64,000 nt of DNA. Source: Anaerosphaera aminiphila DSM 21120. Lineage in GTDB: Bacteria; Bacillota; Clostridia; Tissierellales; Peptoniphilaceae. This document shows positions 18,410 to 26,671 of this stretch, piece by piece. Below the pieces are notes generated by a model. That model made no database searches and was not told the origin of the DNA. It saw nothing but the letters and a program-made list of their open reading frames with translations. Both the position numbers and the translations under genes were made by a program. Within the stretch, counting starts at the first letter, position 1, and every line of letters starts with the position of its first letter. The stretch spans positions 1 to 64,000 of the forward strand of contig NZ_FQXI01000002.1 of assembly GCF_900129925.1 (NCBI RefSeq), in the 5' to 3' direction.

Positions 18410-19105
18410 ATGGAAGTGTTAAAAGTAGAAAAACTATATAAAACCTATGGCAAGACTGCAAATAGAGTAGAGGCTTTAAAAGATGTGTCTTTTTCTGTGA
18501 ATAAGGGAGAGTTTATTGCAGTAATCGGAGAATCCGGCTCGGGAAAGAGTACTTTATTAAACTGTGTAGGAGCTCTTGACAACCCTACTTCCGGGAAAAT
18601 TTACCTAGACGGAAGAGATTTATTTAGTATGAGAGAAAGAGAGAGGACAATTTTTAGAAGGAGAAATATTGGATTTGTATTTCAAAATTTTCAACTAATA
18701 TCAGAGTTGACAGTAGAACAAAACATAATATTTCCCATACTTTTGGACAATAAAAAGCCAAAGGCGGAAGAAGTGGAAGAAATTCTGAAAGTGTTAAATT
18801 TAAAAGATAGACGTGCTCACCTTCCAAGTGAGCTCTCAGGTGGAGAGCAACAGCGTGTGGCAATAGGACGTGCTCTTATTACTAAGCCAATGCTAATTTT
18901 AGCAGATGAACCTACGGGAAACCTAGACACTAAAAACAGTAGGGAAGTAGTGGAGCTGTTAGTTAGAGCTTCAAGAGAATTTCAACAGACTATTTTAATG
19001 ATTACTCACAATGTGAATTTAACCTCATCAGTGGACAGAGTGCTTAGTATTACAGATGGAGTGCTTACTGATTTAGGGGGAGAGAGCAATGAAAAATTAT
19101 CTTGA
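18410..19105 (+). CDS. ABC transporter ATP-binding protein (MacB/LolD/BceA type)
   Basis: About 231 residues. Walker [10 protein letters not shown] (40-48), Q-loop FVFQNFQL, signature [15 protein letters not shown] and Walker [14 protein letters not shown]. The type pairs with FtsX-like permeases. Start chosen at ATG 18410, six bases after agaggtg; the frame also offers a GTG at 18401, but that lies inside the ribosome site. The gene overlaps the permease by 17 bp. It follows the two-component genes by 62 bp and is probably co-transcribed with or controlled by them. Confidence 0.92.
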   Translation: MEVLKVEKLYKTYGKTANRVEALKDVSFSVNKGEFIAVIGESGSGKSTLLNCVGALDNPTSGKIYLDGRDLFSMRERERTIFRRRNIGFVFQNFQLISELTVEQNIIFPILLDNKKPKAEEVEEILKVLNLKDRRAHLPSELSGGEQQRVAIGRALITKPMLILADEPTGNLDTKNSREVVELLVRASREFQQTILMITHNVNLTSSVDRVLSITDGVLTDLGGESNEKLS

Positions 19106-21407
19106 CCTTGTAAGTATTTCAGCAAAGAAAAACAGAAGAAAAAATACAATGACGATTATTTGTATTGTGTTGGCTGTATTTTTAGTGTCTGCAATATTTG
19201 GAATGGCAGATATGGAAATAAGAAGTCAAAAAATACAAATTATAAAAGATGAAGGGAATTGGCACTATGGATTTAATGTAGACCAAAGTGATGCTGAGAT
19301 GATTTCTCTAAGACCAGATGTAAAAAGTTCGGGATTATATTCTCAAATGTTGGAAAATCAAGGGTATTTAATTGGTGATAAAAAAATTTCCATTGTGGGA
19401 ATGGATAAAGAACCATTTGAAAATATTTTTGATTTAAAAATAGTAGAGGGGAAATATCCGGAAAATGACGATGAAATATTAATAAGTGAAAATGCAAAGA
19501 GAGGTTTAAAAAGTTCAATAGGAGATAGTGTGATTTTAAGTAGTCCAAGTGGAGGAGCAATAAATTTTACAGTTGTAGGATTTATGGAAAGCACATCTTT
19601 AAATCTAGCTGACGACTTCTATGGAGCATGGCTTACTTCAAATTCCTTTGCAAAAAATATTACAGAGGGTGTTAAACAAAGTAAGTTTTTAGTACAGTTC
19701 TCCCCTTACAGCAATATGAAAAAAAATCTGTCTGAAATAAAAGACAGTTATAATTTATCAGACTCTCAAGTTGAAGGTAACACAAAGTTATTGGGAATCT
19801 TAGGACAAAGTGACCACAACTACGCATTGCAATTATATACTGTGGCTTTTGTCTTATTTGTTTTAGTAATGCTTTCAGGAATTATAATGATAACCAACAG
19901 TTTAAATACAAATGTAATTCAGAGAACGGAATTTTTTGGACTGATGCGCTGTCTTGGAGCAACAGATAAACAAGTTATGAAATTTGTGAGAAAAGAGGCT
20001 TTAAACTGGTGTAAGATAGCCATTCCAATTGGAGTATTAATGAGTGTAGTAGTGGTTTGGGCATTATGTGGAGTACTTAGATTTGCAAGCCCACGCTACT
20101 TTTCAGAAATGCCGATTTTTGGAGTTAGTGTTGTGGGAATTGTATTAGGTGTAGTAGTGGGAGTGTTGACAGTGCTTTTAGCGGCACAGTCTCCTGCGAA
20201 AAAAGCTTCAAAGGTATCTCCGCTAATGGCAATACGTGGAAATGCAAATAATATTAAAGCAGTTAAAAAAGCTGCAAACACAAAATTATTTAATGTTGAA
20301 ACAGCTCTTGGAATTGAACATGCAAAATCAAATAAGAAAAATTTTATATTAATGGTGAGTTCATTTTCACTTAGTATAATTTTGTTTTTGGCATTTTCTT
20401 CTATAATAGATTTTATGAACCATGGAGTAAAGCCCATAAGACCGAGTTCACCTGATTTTTCAATAATAAGTAGAGAGAATTCTCTAATTAATGTGGATTT
20501 AGTAAGAGAACTAGAAGAGATTAAAGGTGTAAAAAAAGTATATGGTCTAATGAATGACAGCGATATTACAGCTGTAATAAATAATAGAGAAGTGGAGATA
20601 AGCTTAAACTCCTATGAAAAAAATAGAATTAATTGGGCAAAAAGAGATTTATTAAAGGGCTCATTAAGTGATGTGGAAAATGGTGGAGTGTTAATAGTAA
20701 AAGACAGAGAAAATGCTTTTAAAGTTGGCGACAGCGTAAATTTAAAAGTTAATGGAAATATTTTTGATTTAAAAGTTGTGGGATTATTGTCCAGCGCTGA
20801 TTTATATAGTGAGCAGGAAATTTTAATTTGTAGTGAAGATACATTTAAAAAACTGACTGGGAAAAGCGGATATAGTGTAATAGATATTCAATTTAATAGA
20901 GACGTCACTGATGGAGATATTGAAGAAATACACGAAATAGCCGGTGAGTATGTAGACTACTCTGATTTAAGAGAGGGAAAAAGTGAAGCAAAGGGAGCTT
21001 ATTATTCTATGCTGCTATTCATATACGGATTTATTGCAGTGATTTCCCTAATTACAGTATTTAATATAAATAACAGTGTATCAATGAGTGTATCTGCCAG
21101 AACTAAACAATATGGATTTATGAGAGCTGTTGGAATGAGTGATAAGCAGCTTTTAAAAATGGTGGCTTCTGAAACATTAACCTATTCAATAGTTGGAAGC
21201 ATAGTAGGATGTGCAGTGGGAGTTACAATAAATAAATACCTATTTAAAAATATGGTCACAGCTTATTGGGGGACACCGTGGACACTTCCGCTAACTGAAA
21301 TATCAGTAATAGTATTAATAGTTATAGGTGCTTCTATAGTGGCAATTTACAGTCCCTATAATAGAATTAAAAAGATGTCTATAGTAGAAACTATAAGAGC
21401 AGAATAA
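19089..21407 (+). CDS. FtsX-family ABC transporter permease with two FtsX domains
   Basis: 772 residues. A first transmembrane helix (about 18-37) precedes an extracytoplasmic MacB_PCD-like domain. A three-helix FtsX domain (about 240-375) follows, then a second helix and extracytoplasmic domain (about 415-630), and a second FtsX domain (about 640-760). The two halves look duplicated (QYGFMRAVGMSDKQLLKMV mirrors EFFGLMRCLGATDKQVMKF). Such permeases work mechanically in lipoprotein or peptide export or antimicrobial resistance. Substrate unknown. Ends at a terminator. Confidence 0.9.
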   Translation: MKNYLDLVSISAKKNRRKNTMTIICIVLAVFLVSAIFGMADMEIRSQKIQIIKDEGNWHYGFNVDQSDAEMISLRPDVKSSGLYSQMLENQGYLIGDKKISIVGMDKEPFENIFDLKIVEGKYPENDDEILISENAKRGLKSSIGDSVILSSPSGGAINFTVVGFMESTSLNLADDFYGAWLTSNSFAKNITEGVKQSKFLVQFSPYSNMKKNLSEIKDSYNLSDSQVEGNTKLLGILGQSDHNYALQLYTVAFVLFVLVMLSGIIMITNSLNTNVIQRTEFFGLMRCLGATDKQVMKFVRKEALNWCKIAIPIGVLMSVVVVWALCGVLRFASPRYFSEMPIFGVSVVGIVLGVVVGVLTVLLAAQSPAKKASKVSPLMAIRGNANNIKAVKKAANTKLFNVETALGIEHAKSNKKNFILMVSSFSLSIILFLAFSSIIDFMNHGVKPIRPSSPDFSIISRENSLINVDLVRELEEIKGVKKVYGLMNDSDITAVINNREVEISLNSYEKNRINWAKRDLLKGSLSDVENGGVLIVKDRENAFKVGDSVNLKVNGNIFDLKVVGLLSSADLYSEQEILICSEDTFKKLTGKSGYSVIDIQFNRDVTDGDIEEIHEIAGEYVDYSDLREGKSEAKGAYYSMLLFIYGFIAVISLITVFNINNSVSMSVSARTKQYGFMRAVGMSDKQLLKMVASETLTYSIVGSIVGCAVGVTINKYLFKNMVTAYWGTPWTLPLTEISVIVLIVIGASIVAIYSPYNRIKKMSIVETIRAE

Positions 21408-21409
21408 GT

Positions 21410-21436
21410 AGCGTGAATTTTCACGCTGCTTTTTTT
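21410..21436 (+). terminator. rho-independent terminator
   Basis: An 8-bp stem agcgtgaa / ttcacgct with a 2-base loop, then gc and a seven-T run. It ends the two-component/ABC unit. Confidence 0.85.
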
Positions 21437-21445
21437 ATAAGTAAG

Positions 21446-21474
21446 TTGACAGTGTAAAGTTTAGGAATTATAAT
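21446..21474 (+). promoter_or_regulatory. sigma-A promoter of the tetR-like gene
   Basis: A perfect TTGACA (21446-21451), a 17-bp spacer and a perfect TATAAT (21469-21474). It is the best consensus promoter in the window and is covered by two copies of a candidate operator. Confidence 0.88.
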
Positions 21475-21490
21475 ATAGACAGTGTAAAGA
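21446..21490 (+). promoter_or_regulatory. candidate TetR-type operator pair
   Basis: GACAGTGTAAAG occurs exactly twice, at 21448-21459 and 21478-21489, 30 bp apart, about three helical turns. Each copy has the dyad core ACA-g-TGT; the first, read from 21446, is the imperfect palindrome TTgACAgTGTaAA. One copy overlaps the -35, the other lies just past the -10. This is a layout expected for self-repression by the encoded TetR protein. Binding is inferred. Confidence 0.6.
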
Positions 21491-21502
21491 TTGGAGGGCA
21501 AA

Positions 21503-22105
21503 ATGTTAAATAAATCTTACCATCACAATAATTTAAAAAAAGAGCTAATAGAAAAGGGAATTGAAATTATAAGTGAACATGGTTTAGAAAAATTATCTCT
21601 TAGAAGAGTTGCTCTTGAATGTGGCGTTAGCCACTCTGCTCCCTATAGTCACTTTAAAGATAAAGACGAGCTTTTAAGTGCTATGAAAGAATATATTACA
21701 GATAAATTTGCAGAAACTTTAGAAGAAACTGTAAAAGAGCATGGAGAAGATAAAGATATACTGTTGTACTTGGGAAGAGCTTATGTGAAATTTTTTCTTG
21801 AAAAGCCTCAATATTTTTCTTTTTTATACGGGATGTCAGATATAAATATAAATTTGTCTATAGCAAGTAGCGATGAATTTAATTATAAACCCTACGTAAT
21901 TTATAAAAATGTAGTTCTAGGATTGTTTAAAGGATTTAACTATTCACAGGAAAAAATGGAAGACTTGGTAATTACACTGTGGGCATTTATTTATGGAATA
22001 ACTTCTATAGCCACAATGAAAAATGTAAAATATGATAAAAACTTGGAAGATAAGTTAAGCGATTTTTTTCAGGTATTTAACTTTGAAAGGAGTTTAAAAT
22101 GTTAG
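21503..22105 (+). CDS. TetR/AcrR-family transcriptional regulator
   Basis: About 200 residues. The N-terminal HTH has the TetR signature GLEKLSLRRVALECGVSHSA followed by PYSHFKDKDELL. The C-terminal ligand domain is helical, of the type often annotated TetR_C_33/WHG. Start at ATG 21503, two bases after ggagggc. It overlaps the flavodoxin-ferredoxin gene by 7 bp, so the two are one operon and the regulator probably controls it and itself through the repeats in its promoter. Confidence 0.9.
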   Translation: MLNKSYHHNNLKKELIEKGIEIISEHGLEKLSLRRVALECGVSHSAPYSHFKDKDELLSAMKEYITDKFAETLEETVKEHGEDKDILLYLGRAYVKFFLEKPQYFSFLYGMSDININLSIASSDEFNYKPYVIYKNVVLGLFKGFNYSQEKMEDLVITLWAFIYGITSIATMKNVKYDKNLEDKLSDFFQVFNFERSLKC

Positions 22106-22860
22106 GAGTATATTTTAGCGGAACGGGAAATACAAAGTACTGTGTGGAGAAATTTTTAGAAAATTTTGAAGGTTCAAATACAGTATCTATAGAAGATAGC
22201 AAAGTTTTAGATGAAATAAAAAATAATAGTGAGATTGTATTTGCTTATCCTATTTACTTTAGCAACACTCCAAAGATAGTAAGTGACTTTATAGTAAATA
22301 ACAGTGAAATTTTTAAGAATAAGAATATTTTTATAATAGCAACTATGGGACTTTTTAGTGGAGACGGCACAGGATGTTCTGCGAGACTGTTTAAAAAATA
22401 TGGCGGAAATATTATAGGTGGACTTCATATAATTATGCCTGACAATATTAGTGATTCAAAGTTGTTAAAAAAAGAGAATGAGAAAAATAGAGAGATAATA
22501 AATAGGGCTACTAAGAAGATAGAGAAGGCTGCATACAGTTTTAAAAATGGAAATACTACAAGAGAAGGACTTGGACTATTTAGTCATATATTGGGGCTTT
22601 TGGGACAAAGACTATGGTTTTCTAATAAGACTAAAAACTATACAGATGCAATTAAAATAGATAGTTCTAAATGCATTAACTGTAAGAAGTGCATTAATAT
22701 TTGTCCAATGAAAAATTTGGAGACAGAGGCAAATAAAGTAATAGCTAAAAGCAGTTGTACAATGTGCTACAGATGTATAAATATCTGCCCTGAACGCGCA
22801 ATAACCCTTTTGGGAAAAGAAGTAATTGAAAGCTACGAATTAAGTAATTATATTAAATAA
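22099..22860 (+). CDS. EFR1-type flavodoxin-ferredoxin fusion protein
   Basis: 253 residues. The N-terminal flavodoxin-like domain has the FMN phosphate loop FSGTGNTKY at residues 6-14. The C-terminal part has two 4Fe-4S motifs, CINCKKCINICP and CTMCYRCINICP. Such proteins are predicted electron carriers linking an FMN to two iron-sulfur clusters in anaerobes. Physiological partners are unknown. Co-transcribed with the TetR regulator through a 7-bp overlap, so the function may be inducible by a small molecule or redox-active compound. Confidence 0.88.
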   Translation: MLGVYFSGTGNTKYCVEKFLENFEGSNTVSIEDSKVLDEIKNNSEIVFAYPIYFSNTPKIVSDFIVNNSEIFKNKNIFIIATMGLFSGDGTGCSARLFKKYGGNIIGGLHIIMPDNISDSKLLKKENEKNREIINRATKKIEKAAYSFKNGNTTREGLGLFSHILGLLGQRLWFSNKTKNYTDAIKIDSSKCINCKKCINICPMKNLETEANKVIAKSSCTMCYRCINICPERAITLLGKEVIESYELSNYIK

Positions 22861-22864
22861 AATA

Positions 22865-22884
22865 TTAATAATAATTATTATCAA
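22865..22884. promoter_or_regulatory. candidate PerR/Fur-family operator upstream of the peroxiredoxin
   Basis: ATAATAATTATTAT (22868-22881) is a perfect 14-bp palindrome. With flanks it reads TTA-...-CAA, close to the 7-1-7 boxes of the Fur/PerR family. Its place 52 bp before a peroxiredoxin gene favours peroxide-responsive control. AT-richness of the genome lowers the weight of the match. Confidence 0.5.
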
Positions 22885-22936
22885 AAATGGAGTAAAAAAT
22901 AATTTGCGGGGTAAATAGTGAGAGGAGGTAGATTTA

Positions 22937-23503
22937 ATGGAAAATTTAATTGGAAAAAAATTAGAAGAGTTTACAACACCTATTTATCATGAGAAATCTT
23001 TCGGAGAATTAAAAACTGAAGACTTAAAGGGAAAGTGGTCAGTATTTTTCTTTTACCCGGGAGACTTTACATTTGTTTGTCCGACAGAATTAGAGGATAT
23101 TGCAAATATATATGATAAATTTGAAGAGGCAGATTGTGAAATTTATGCTGTTTCAACAGATTCAGAATTTACTCACAAAGAGTGGCACGAATCATCAGAA
23201 GCTGTGGGAAAGGCAAAATATCCTATGGTAGCTGATAGAAACTTTAAATTATCTAAGTTTTTTGGAGTGTTAATGGAAGAAGAAGGACAAGCTCTAAGGG
23301 GAACATTTATAGTAAATCCGGAGCTTGAAATAGTAGCTTATGAAGTTAACTCTCCTGGAATAGGTAGAAATGCAAAAGAGTTGTTGAGAAAAGTACAGGC
23401 AGCTCAATTTGTAGCTAAATTTGGTGATAAAGTATGTCCTGCAGCTTGGGAACCGGGAGATGAAGTTTTAACTCCGGGAATTGATCTTGTTGGAAAAATC
23501 TAA
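22937..23503 (+). CDS. 2-Cys peroxiredoxin (AhpC/Prx1 type)
   Basis: 188 residues. Peroxidatic Cys48 is in the DFTFVCPTE motif and resolving Cys167 in DKVCPAAWEPG, so this is a typical 2-Cys enzyme that reduces H2O2, organic peroxides and peroxynitrite. No AhpF or other reductase is adjacent, so electrons must come from a thioredoxin, rubredoxin or NADH route elsewhere. Strong gaggaggta ribosome site. Single gene with its own terminator. Confidence 0.95.
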   Translation: MENLIGKKLEEFTTPIYHEKSFGELKTEDLKGKWSVFFFYPGDFTFVCPTELEDIANIYDKFEEADCEIYAVSTDSEFTHKEWHESSEAVGKAKYPMVADRNFKLSKFFGVLMEEEGQALRGTFIVNPELEIVAYEVNSPGIGRNAKELLRKVQAAQFVAKFGDKVCPAAWEPGDEVLTPGIDLVGKI

Positions 23504-23512
23504 TTTATATAA

Positions 23513-23546
23513 ATAAGACCTAAATTTTTAGGTCTTATATTTTTTT
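23513..23546. terminator. terminator between convergent genes
   Basis: A 10-bp stem, ataagaccta (23513-23522) and taggtcttat (23529-23538), followed by a T run. The last codons of the minus-strand zinc-ribbon gene lie inside the right arm. On the minus strand the hairpin has only a weak T tail. Confidence 0.85.
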
Positions 23547-24017
23547 GCCACATTCAGGGCAGTATTTATAATTTTTATCTAGAGGAGCGCCACATTCTGT
23601 ACAGTATTTTTTAAAATTCATATTTGGATTTGTCTGACTAAAGTCATAGTCTTCATCTTCGTATTCATCTTCAGCATTAGAGGAAGAGCGTGTAGACCTA
23701 TAGGGATTTTTATTTTTTTTAGAGAATAAACTAAAAGTTCTATTTTCATCTTCTTGGAGAGTGTCTTCTTCTATAGATTTTTTTTGAGACATGGCTCTTT
23801 TAAAGTTATATGTGGCTTCAAAAATACCCATTAGTATAAATATTATTCCGAAGATTGGAAAAGCGTAGCCTACAATTTTCATAGTGCCATCTGTAGCACG
23901 TAAACTGGAAGTTCCAAGATATGCCAGTACTGTCCAGAGAACACCAAATATAATAGCTGCAAGAGATCCCAGAAAACTTAAGAAGGAAGGACCTCTTTTG
24001 CGTTTAACATTTTTCAT
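23535..24017 (-). CDS. small membrane protein with C-terminal zinc ribbon
   Basis: 160 residues. Two hydrophobic helices lie at about 12-35 and 46-68. An acidic, Ser-rich linker follows, then a C-terminal zinc ribbon with paired cysteines YCTECGAP and YCPECGKKI. Zinc-ribbon membrane proteins of this kind are common in Firmicutes and have no assigned function. It lies 64 bp downstream of the lipoprotein genes on the same strand and might be the last gene of that unit. Confidence 0.75.
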   Translation of the reverse strand: MKNVKRKRGPSFLSFLGSLAAIIFGVLWTVLAYLGTSSLRATDGTMKIVGYAFPIFGIIFILMGIFEATYNFKRAMSQKKSIEEDTLQEDENRTFSLFSKKNKNPYRSTRSSSNAEDEYEDEDYDFSQTNPNMNFKKYCTECGAPLDKNYKYCPECGKKI

Positions 24018-24081
24018 TTTAGTATCACTCCTTTATCAAGTACTTATAATATACAAGAAAATTGTGAATAATGGGAGTAAA

Positions 24082-25284
24082 TTATTTAATATTTCCCAAA
24101 TAGTCATTAAATTTTTCAAAATTTAATTTTTCTACCTCTGCTGGAAGTTTTTCAGTTTCCAAGGTACTTGTATCTAATTTTAAAACACCTTCACTGTCGC
24201 TGTAGGTAAGGGTATAATTTCCATCTAAGCCCATGTAAAATGTTGAATATAGGTCTTTTAGGTTTAAGTTACTACTGCTGATTTTTAAATTATTTTCATC
24301 AAGGTACTTTGGAATTAAAATATATTTGGGAAGATTTTCTTTTTCCTCATCACTGTAGTTTATAAACTCCACTACTTTTTTGGGATTATCCCCTTCTTTT
24401 ATTGGAATGATTAACAGCTTTGCACTTGAATTAGAACACAAATCAGTAAAGACTTTATTTACAGTTCGATTATTTACAATGCTTAAATTTTCTATGCTTT
24501 TTTCTGAACTGTTGTACATAGCACTGTATTTAAGTACTAATTTACTTTGTTCAGGTTCAAAAACTTTATAGAGAGTTAAAAATGTATTTTCGTCATTTTC
24601 TCCAACATTTTTTAAATATAAACTATTGGAAGCTATGAAAGTGGAGTTGTCTTCAGGTATTTTATAGTTCTCCTCAATTATTTTCTTAACTTCATTATCT
24701 GCAGGAGTGTACTTTGAAATATCTTCAGATACTAGGTACTTGCCATTTTCTTTTTCAAGTAGAAGAACTTGGTCAGTATAAGTTACTTTTGTCATTCCTG
24801 TATTTGTCTTTCTGTAGTTTACTATTAAGAGATTATCTTTTTTAGTTATTAAGTCAAGACTGTCAATACTCACTCTTAGCTTTTGCACTTCTTTTGGAAG
24901 CTGGGCATAGTAGTCTGCTACATACAATTTATTGTCAAAGTTTCTTAAAATGCTCTTTGAATCTTCCAGTTGGTTTAATATTTCTTCACTTCTCTTTAAA
25001 GTAAAAGTCTCCTCAACTGTTTTTTTATAGGAGTTTAAATTTTCAAAGATATCCCCTGAAACTCTTATATATTTTTTCCCTTCAATTTCTCTTACATCAG
25101 AGAGGTCAAAAGTTACGTTGTCCCCAAAGATATTTCTAGTTAAGTCGTAGTTAGATATTGTATCAGATAGCAGTTTTTTAGTTTCGTCGTCTGCACTTCC
25201 AACGAACTTGTCAGGTCTGGAACAGCCCACAAGAGTTAAGGACATTGAAAGAATTAAAAGCAGTGTTAAAATTATTTTGTTCAT
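24082..25284 (-). CDS. lipoprotein, tandem paralogue family, subgroup A
   Basis: 400 residues. It has a lipoprotein signal with lipobox LTLVGC at about 16-21. Behind it is DKFVGSADDETKKLLSDTI, shared with the next paralogue (YIGNADDETKTLIGETI). The body alternates short beta strands: ISKYTPADNEVKKIIEENY, IPEDNSTFI and KYILIPKY have counterparts in all four neighbours. I do not recognise the domain. It should be membrane-anchored outside the cell. Last of four tandem copies, 32 bp after the preceding one. Confidence 0.85.
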   Translation of the reverse strand: MNKIILTLLLILSMSLTLVGCSRPDKFVGSADDETKKLLSDTISNYDLTRNIFGDNVTFDLSDVREIEGKKYIRVSGDIFENLNSYKKTVEETFTLKRSEEILNQLEDSKSILRNFDNKLYVADYYAQLPKEVQKLRVSIDSLDLITKKDNLLIVNYRKTNTGMTKVTYTDQVLLLEKENGKYLVSEDISKYTPADNEVKKIIEENYKIPEDNSTFIASNSLYLKNVGENDENTFLTLYKVFEPEQSKLVLKYSAMYNSSEKSIENLSIVNNRTVNKVFTDLCSNSSAKLLIIPIKEGDNPKKVVEFINYSDEEKENLPKYILIPKYLDENNLKISSSNLNLKDLYSTFYMGLDGNYTLTYSDSEGVLKLDTSTLETEKLPAEVEKLNFEKFNDYLGNIK

Positions 25285-25316
25285 TTGTTTCCTCCAAAGT
25301 TGAAAGTATTTTTATG

Positions 25317-26525
25317 CTATAGAGCTTCTTCCAATATATTTAAAACATCATAGTAGTTAACTAGCTTAACTCCATCTGGAATTATATTGTTTTTTAAATC
25401 TTCAGTTTTAAATTCAAAGGCAGGTTCTTTACTGTCATTAGAAAAAATAGTATAGTCACCTGAAACTCCATTTATAAAGTCATCTAGTTGAAAAAATCCA
25501 TTTTCCTTGTAATTTTTAAGTTGAATAAATCCACTGTCAACATACTTGGGTATTACAATATATTCGCCAGAACCATTACCACTATTAAAAGAGCTATATA
25601 TTACATATTGTTCTTCTGTTTTAGGAGAGTAGTTTGTATTTTCAGTATTTTCTGCAACTGTTATTAGCATTTTAGTATTGTCATTATTTGGATATAGTTT
25701 TTTAAAATAACTATTTAAAATTTGTCCGTCTTCAATTTCCAAATTTTCTATGGGAAGATTTGGATTTTGGGGAAGGGCGCAGGCATATTTTATCTCCAGT
25801 GAGTTGTCTTTTAGTTCATAAACTTTAAAAAAAGTTTTAGAAGCATTGTTAAAGGAACTTCCCGATCCTCTTAGTATTAGATTTGAATTTTCAGAGCCTA
25901 AATTAAAGTGTTCACTGATTTTTAAAATTTCTTCATTATCTGGAATGCTGTATTTGTCAATTACATCTTCAACTAAGAATTTTCCACCTTCATTCACTAA
26001 AACTAAATAGTCAGTGAAAGGTTCTTTAAAAAACAAGTCAGATGAATAAGTCTTATAACTTATAACTAAAGCATTTTCACTTTTTGTAATGACATCAATG
26101 CTATTTAAGTCCACTTTGGTTTTTCCGAATATTTCTTTAAAAAGTTCTGCATCATTGGAATTTAAGTATAGAAGATTGTCTGATTCTTTAATTAAACTGT
26201 CTTTAGAATCAAAGTTTAACTGGTCTTTTATTTTGTTTTTTGTATAAGTATTATTTAGCAAGTTTTTATAGGAGTCAAAACTTTCATATCCATAGCCCGA
26301 TACTATTTTAATATAAGTTTCCCCATCAAAAACTTTAGTTTTATTTTCATCCAGAACCATTGCAGATTCAAATGGATGGGACTGCTTATAATTTAAAATA
26401 GTTTCACCTATTAGAGTTTTAGTTTCGTCGTCGGCATTTCCAATATAGTTATCAGCTTTAGAGCACCCTGTTAAAAGAACGATTGACGTCAGGGCTATCA
26501 GTATAGTTGTTAGTATTTTTTTCAT
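25317..26525 (-). CDS. lipoprotein, tandem paralogue family, subgroup A
   Basis: 402 residues, lipobox IVLLTGC near residues 15-21. It shares NADDETKTLIGETI, the IPDNEEILKISEHF motif and a YIVIPKYVD strand with its neighbours, and ends in a TEDLKNN...KLVNYYDVLNIL tail. That tail resembles the tail of the first subgroup A copy and the isolated tail fragment just upstream. Function unknown; it is probably a surface protein. Shine-Dalgarno site is weak (gtagg). Confidence 0.85.
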   Translation of the reverse strand: MKKILTTILIALTSIVLLTGCSKADNYIGNADDETKTLIGETILNYKQSHPFESAMVLDENKTKVFDGETYIKIVSGYGYESFDSYKNLLNNTYTKNKIKDQLNFDSKDSLIKESDNLLYLNSNDAELFKEIFGKTKVDLNSIDVITKSENALVISYKTYSSDLFFKEPFTDYLVLVNEGGKFLVEDVIDKYSIPDNEEILKISEHFNLGSENSNLILRGSGSSFNNASKTFFKVYELKDNSLEIKYACALPQNPNLPIENLEIEDGQILNSYFKKLYPNNDNTKMLITVAENTENTNYSPKTEEQYVIYSSFNSGNGSGEYIVIPKYVDSGFIQLKNYKENGFFQLDDFINGVSGDYTIFSNDSKEPAFEFKTEDLKNNIIPDGVKLVNYYDVLNILEEAL

Positions 26526-26531
26526 GTATTC

Positions 26532-26639
26532 CTACTTTCTTTTGAAATAATTTATAAAGTCGTTAAATGAGATTATTTTAACGTCTTTAATATTTAAAGT
26601 GTTGTTTTTTATGTTTTCTGTATTAAATGAAATTGTGTG
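26532..26639 (-). pseudogene. C-terminal remnant of a fifth lipoprotein paralogue
   Basis: The short minus-strand frame between two lipoprotein genes reads FNTENIKNN...DVKIISFNDFINYFKRK and then stop (26532-26534). It lines up without a gap to the tail of the next gene (FKTEDLKNN...GVKLVNYYDVLNILEEAL). An in-frame stop at 26640-26642 lies just upstream, and no start codon or ribosome site is present. This is best explained as what remains after deletion or recombination within the tandem array. Confidence 0.75.
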
Positions 26640-26671
26640 TTAATTTATTACTATTAAGTTTAAAAACTTGT

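Noticed and set aside
23884-24126. Plus-strand frame across the zinc-ribbon gene start
   Set aside because: Lies opposite a supported minus-strand gene with a signal for membrane helices; no ribosome site.
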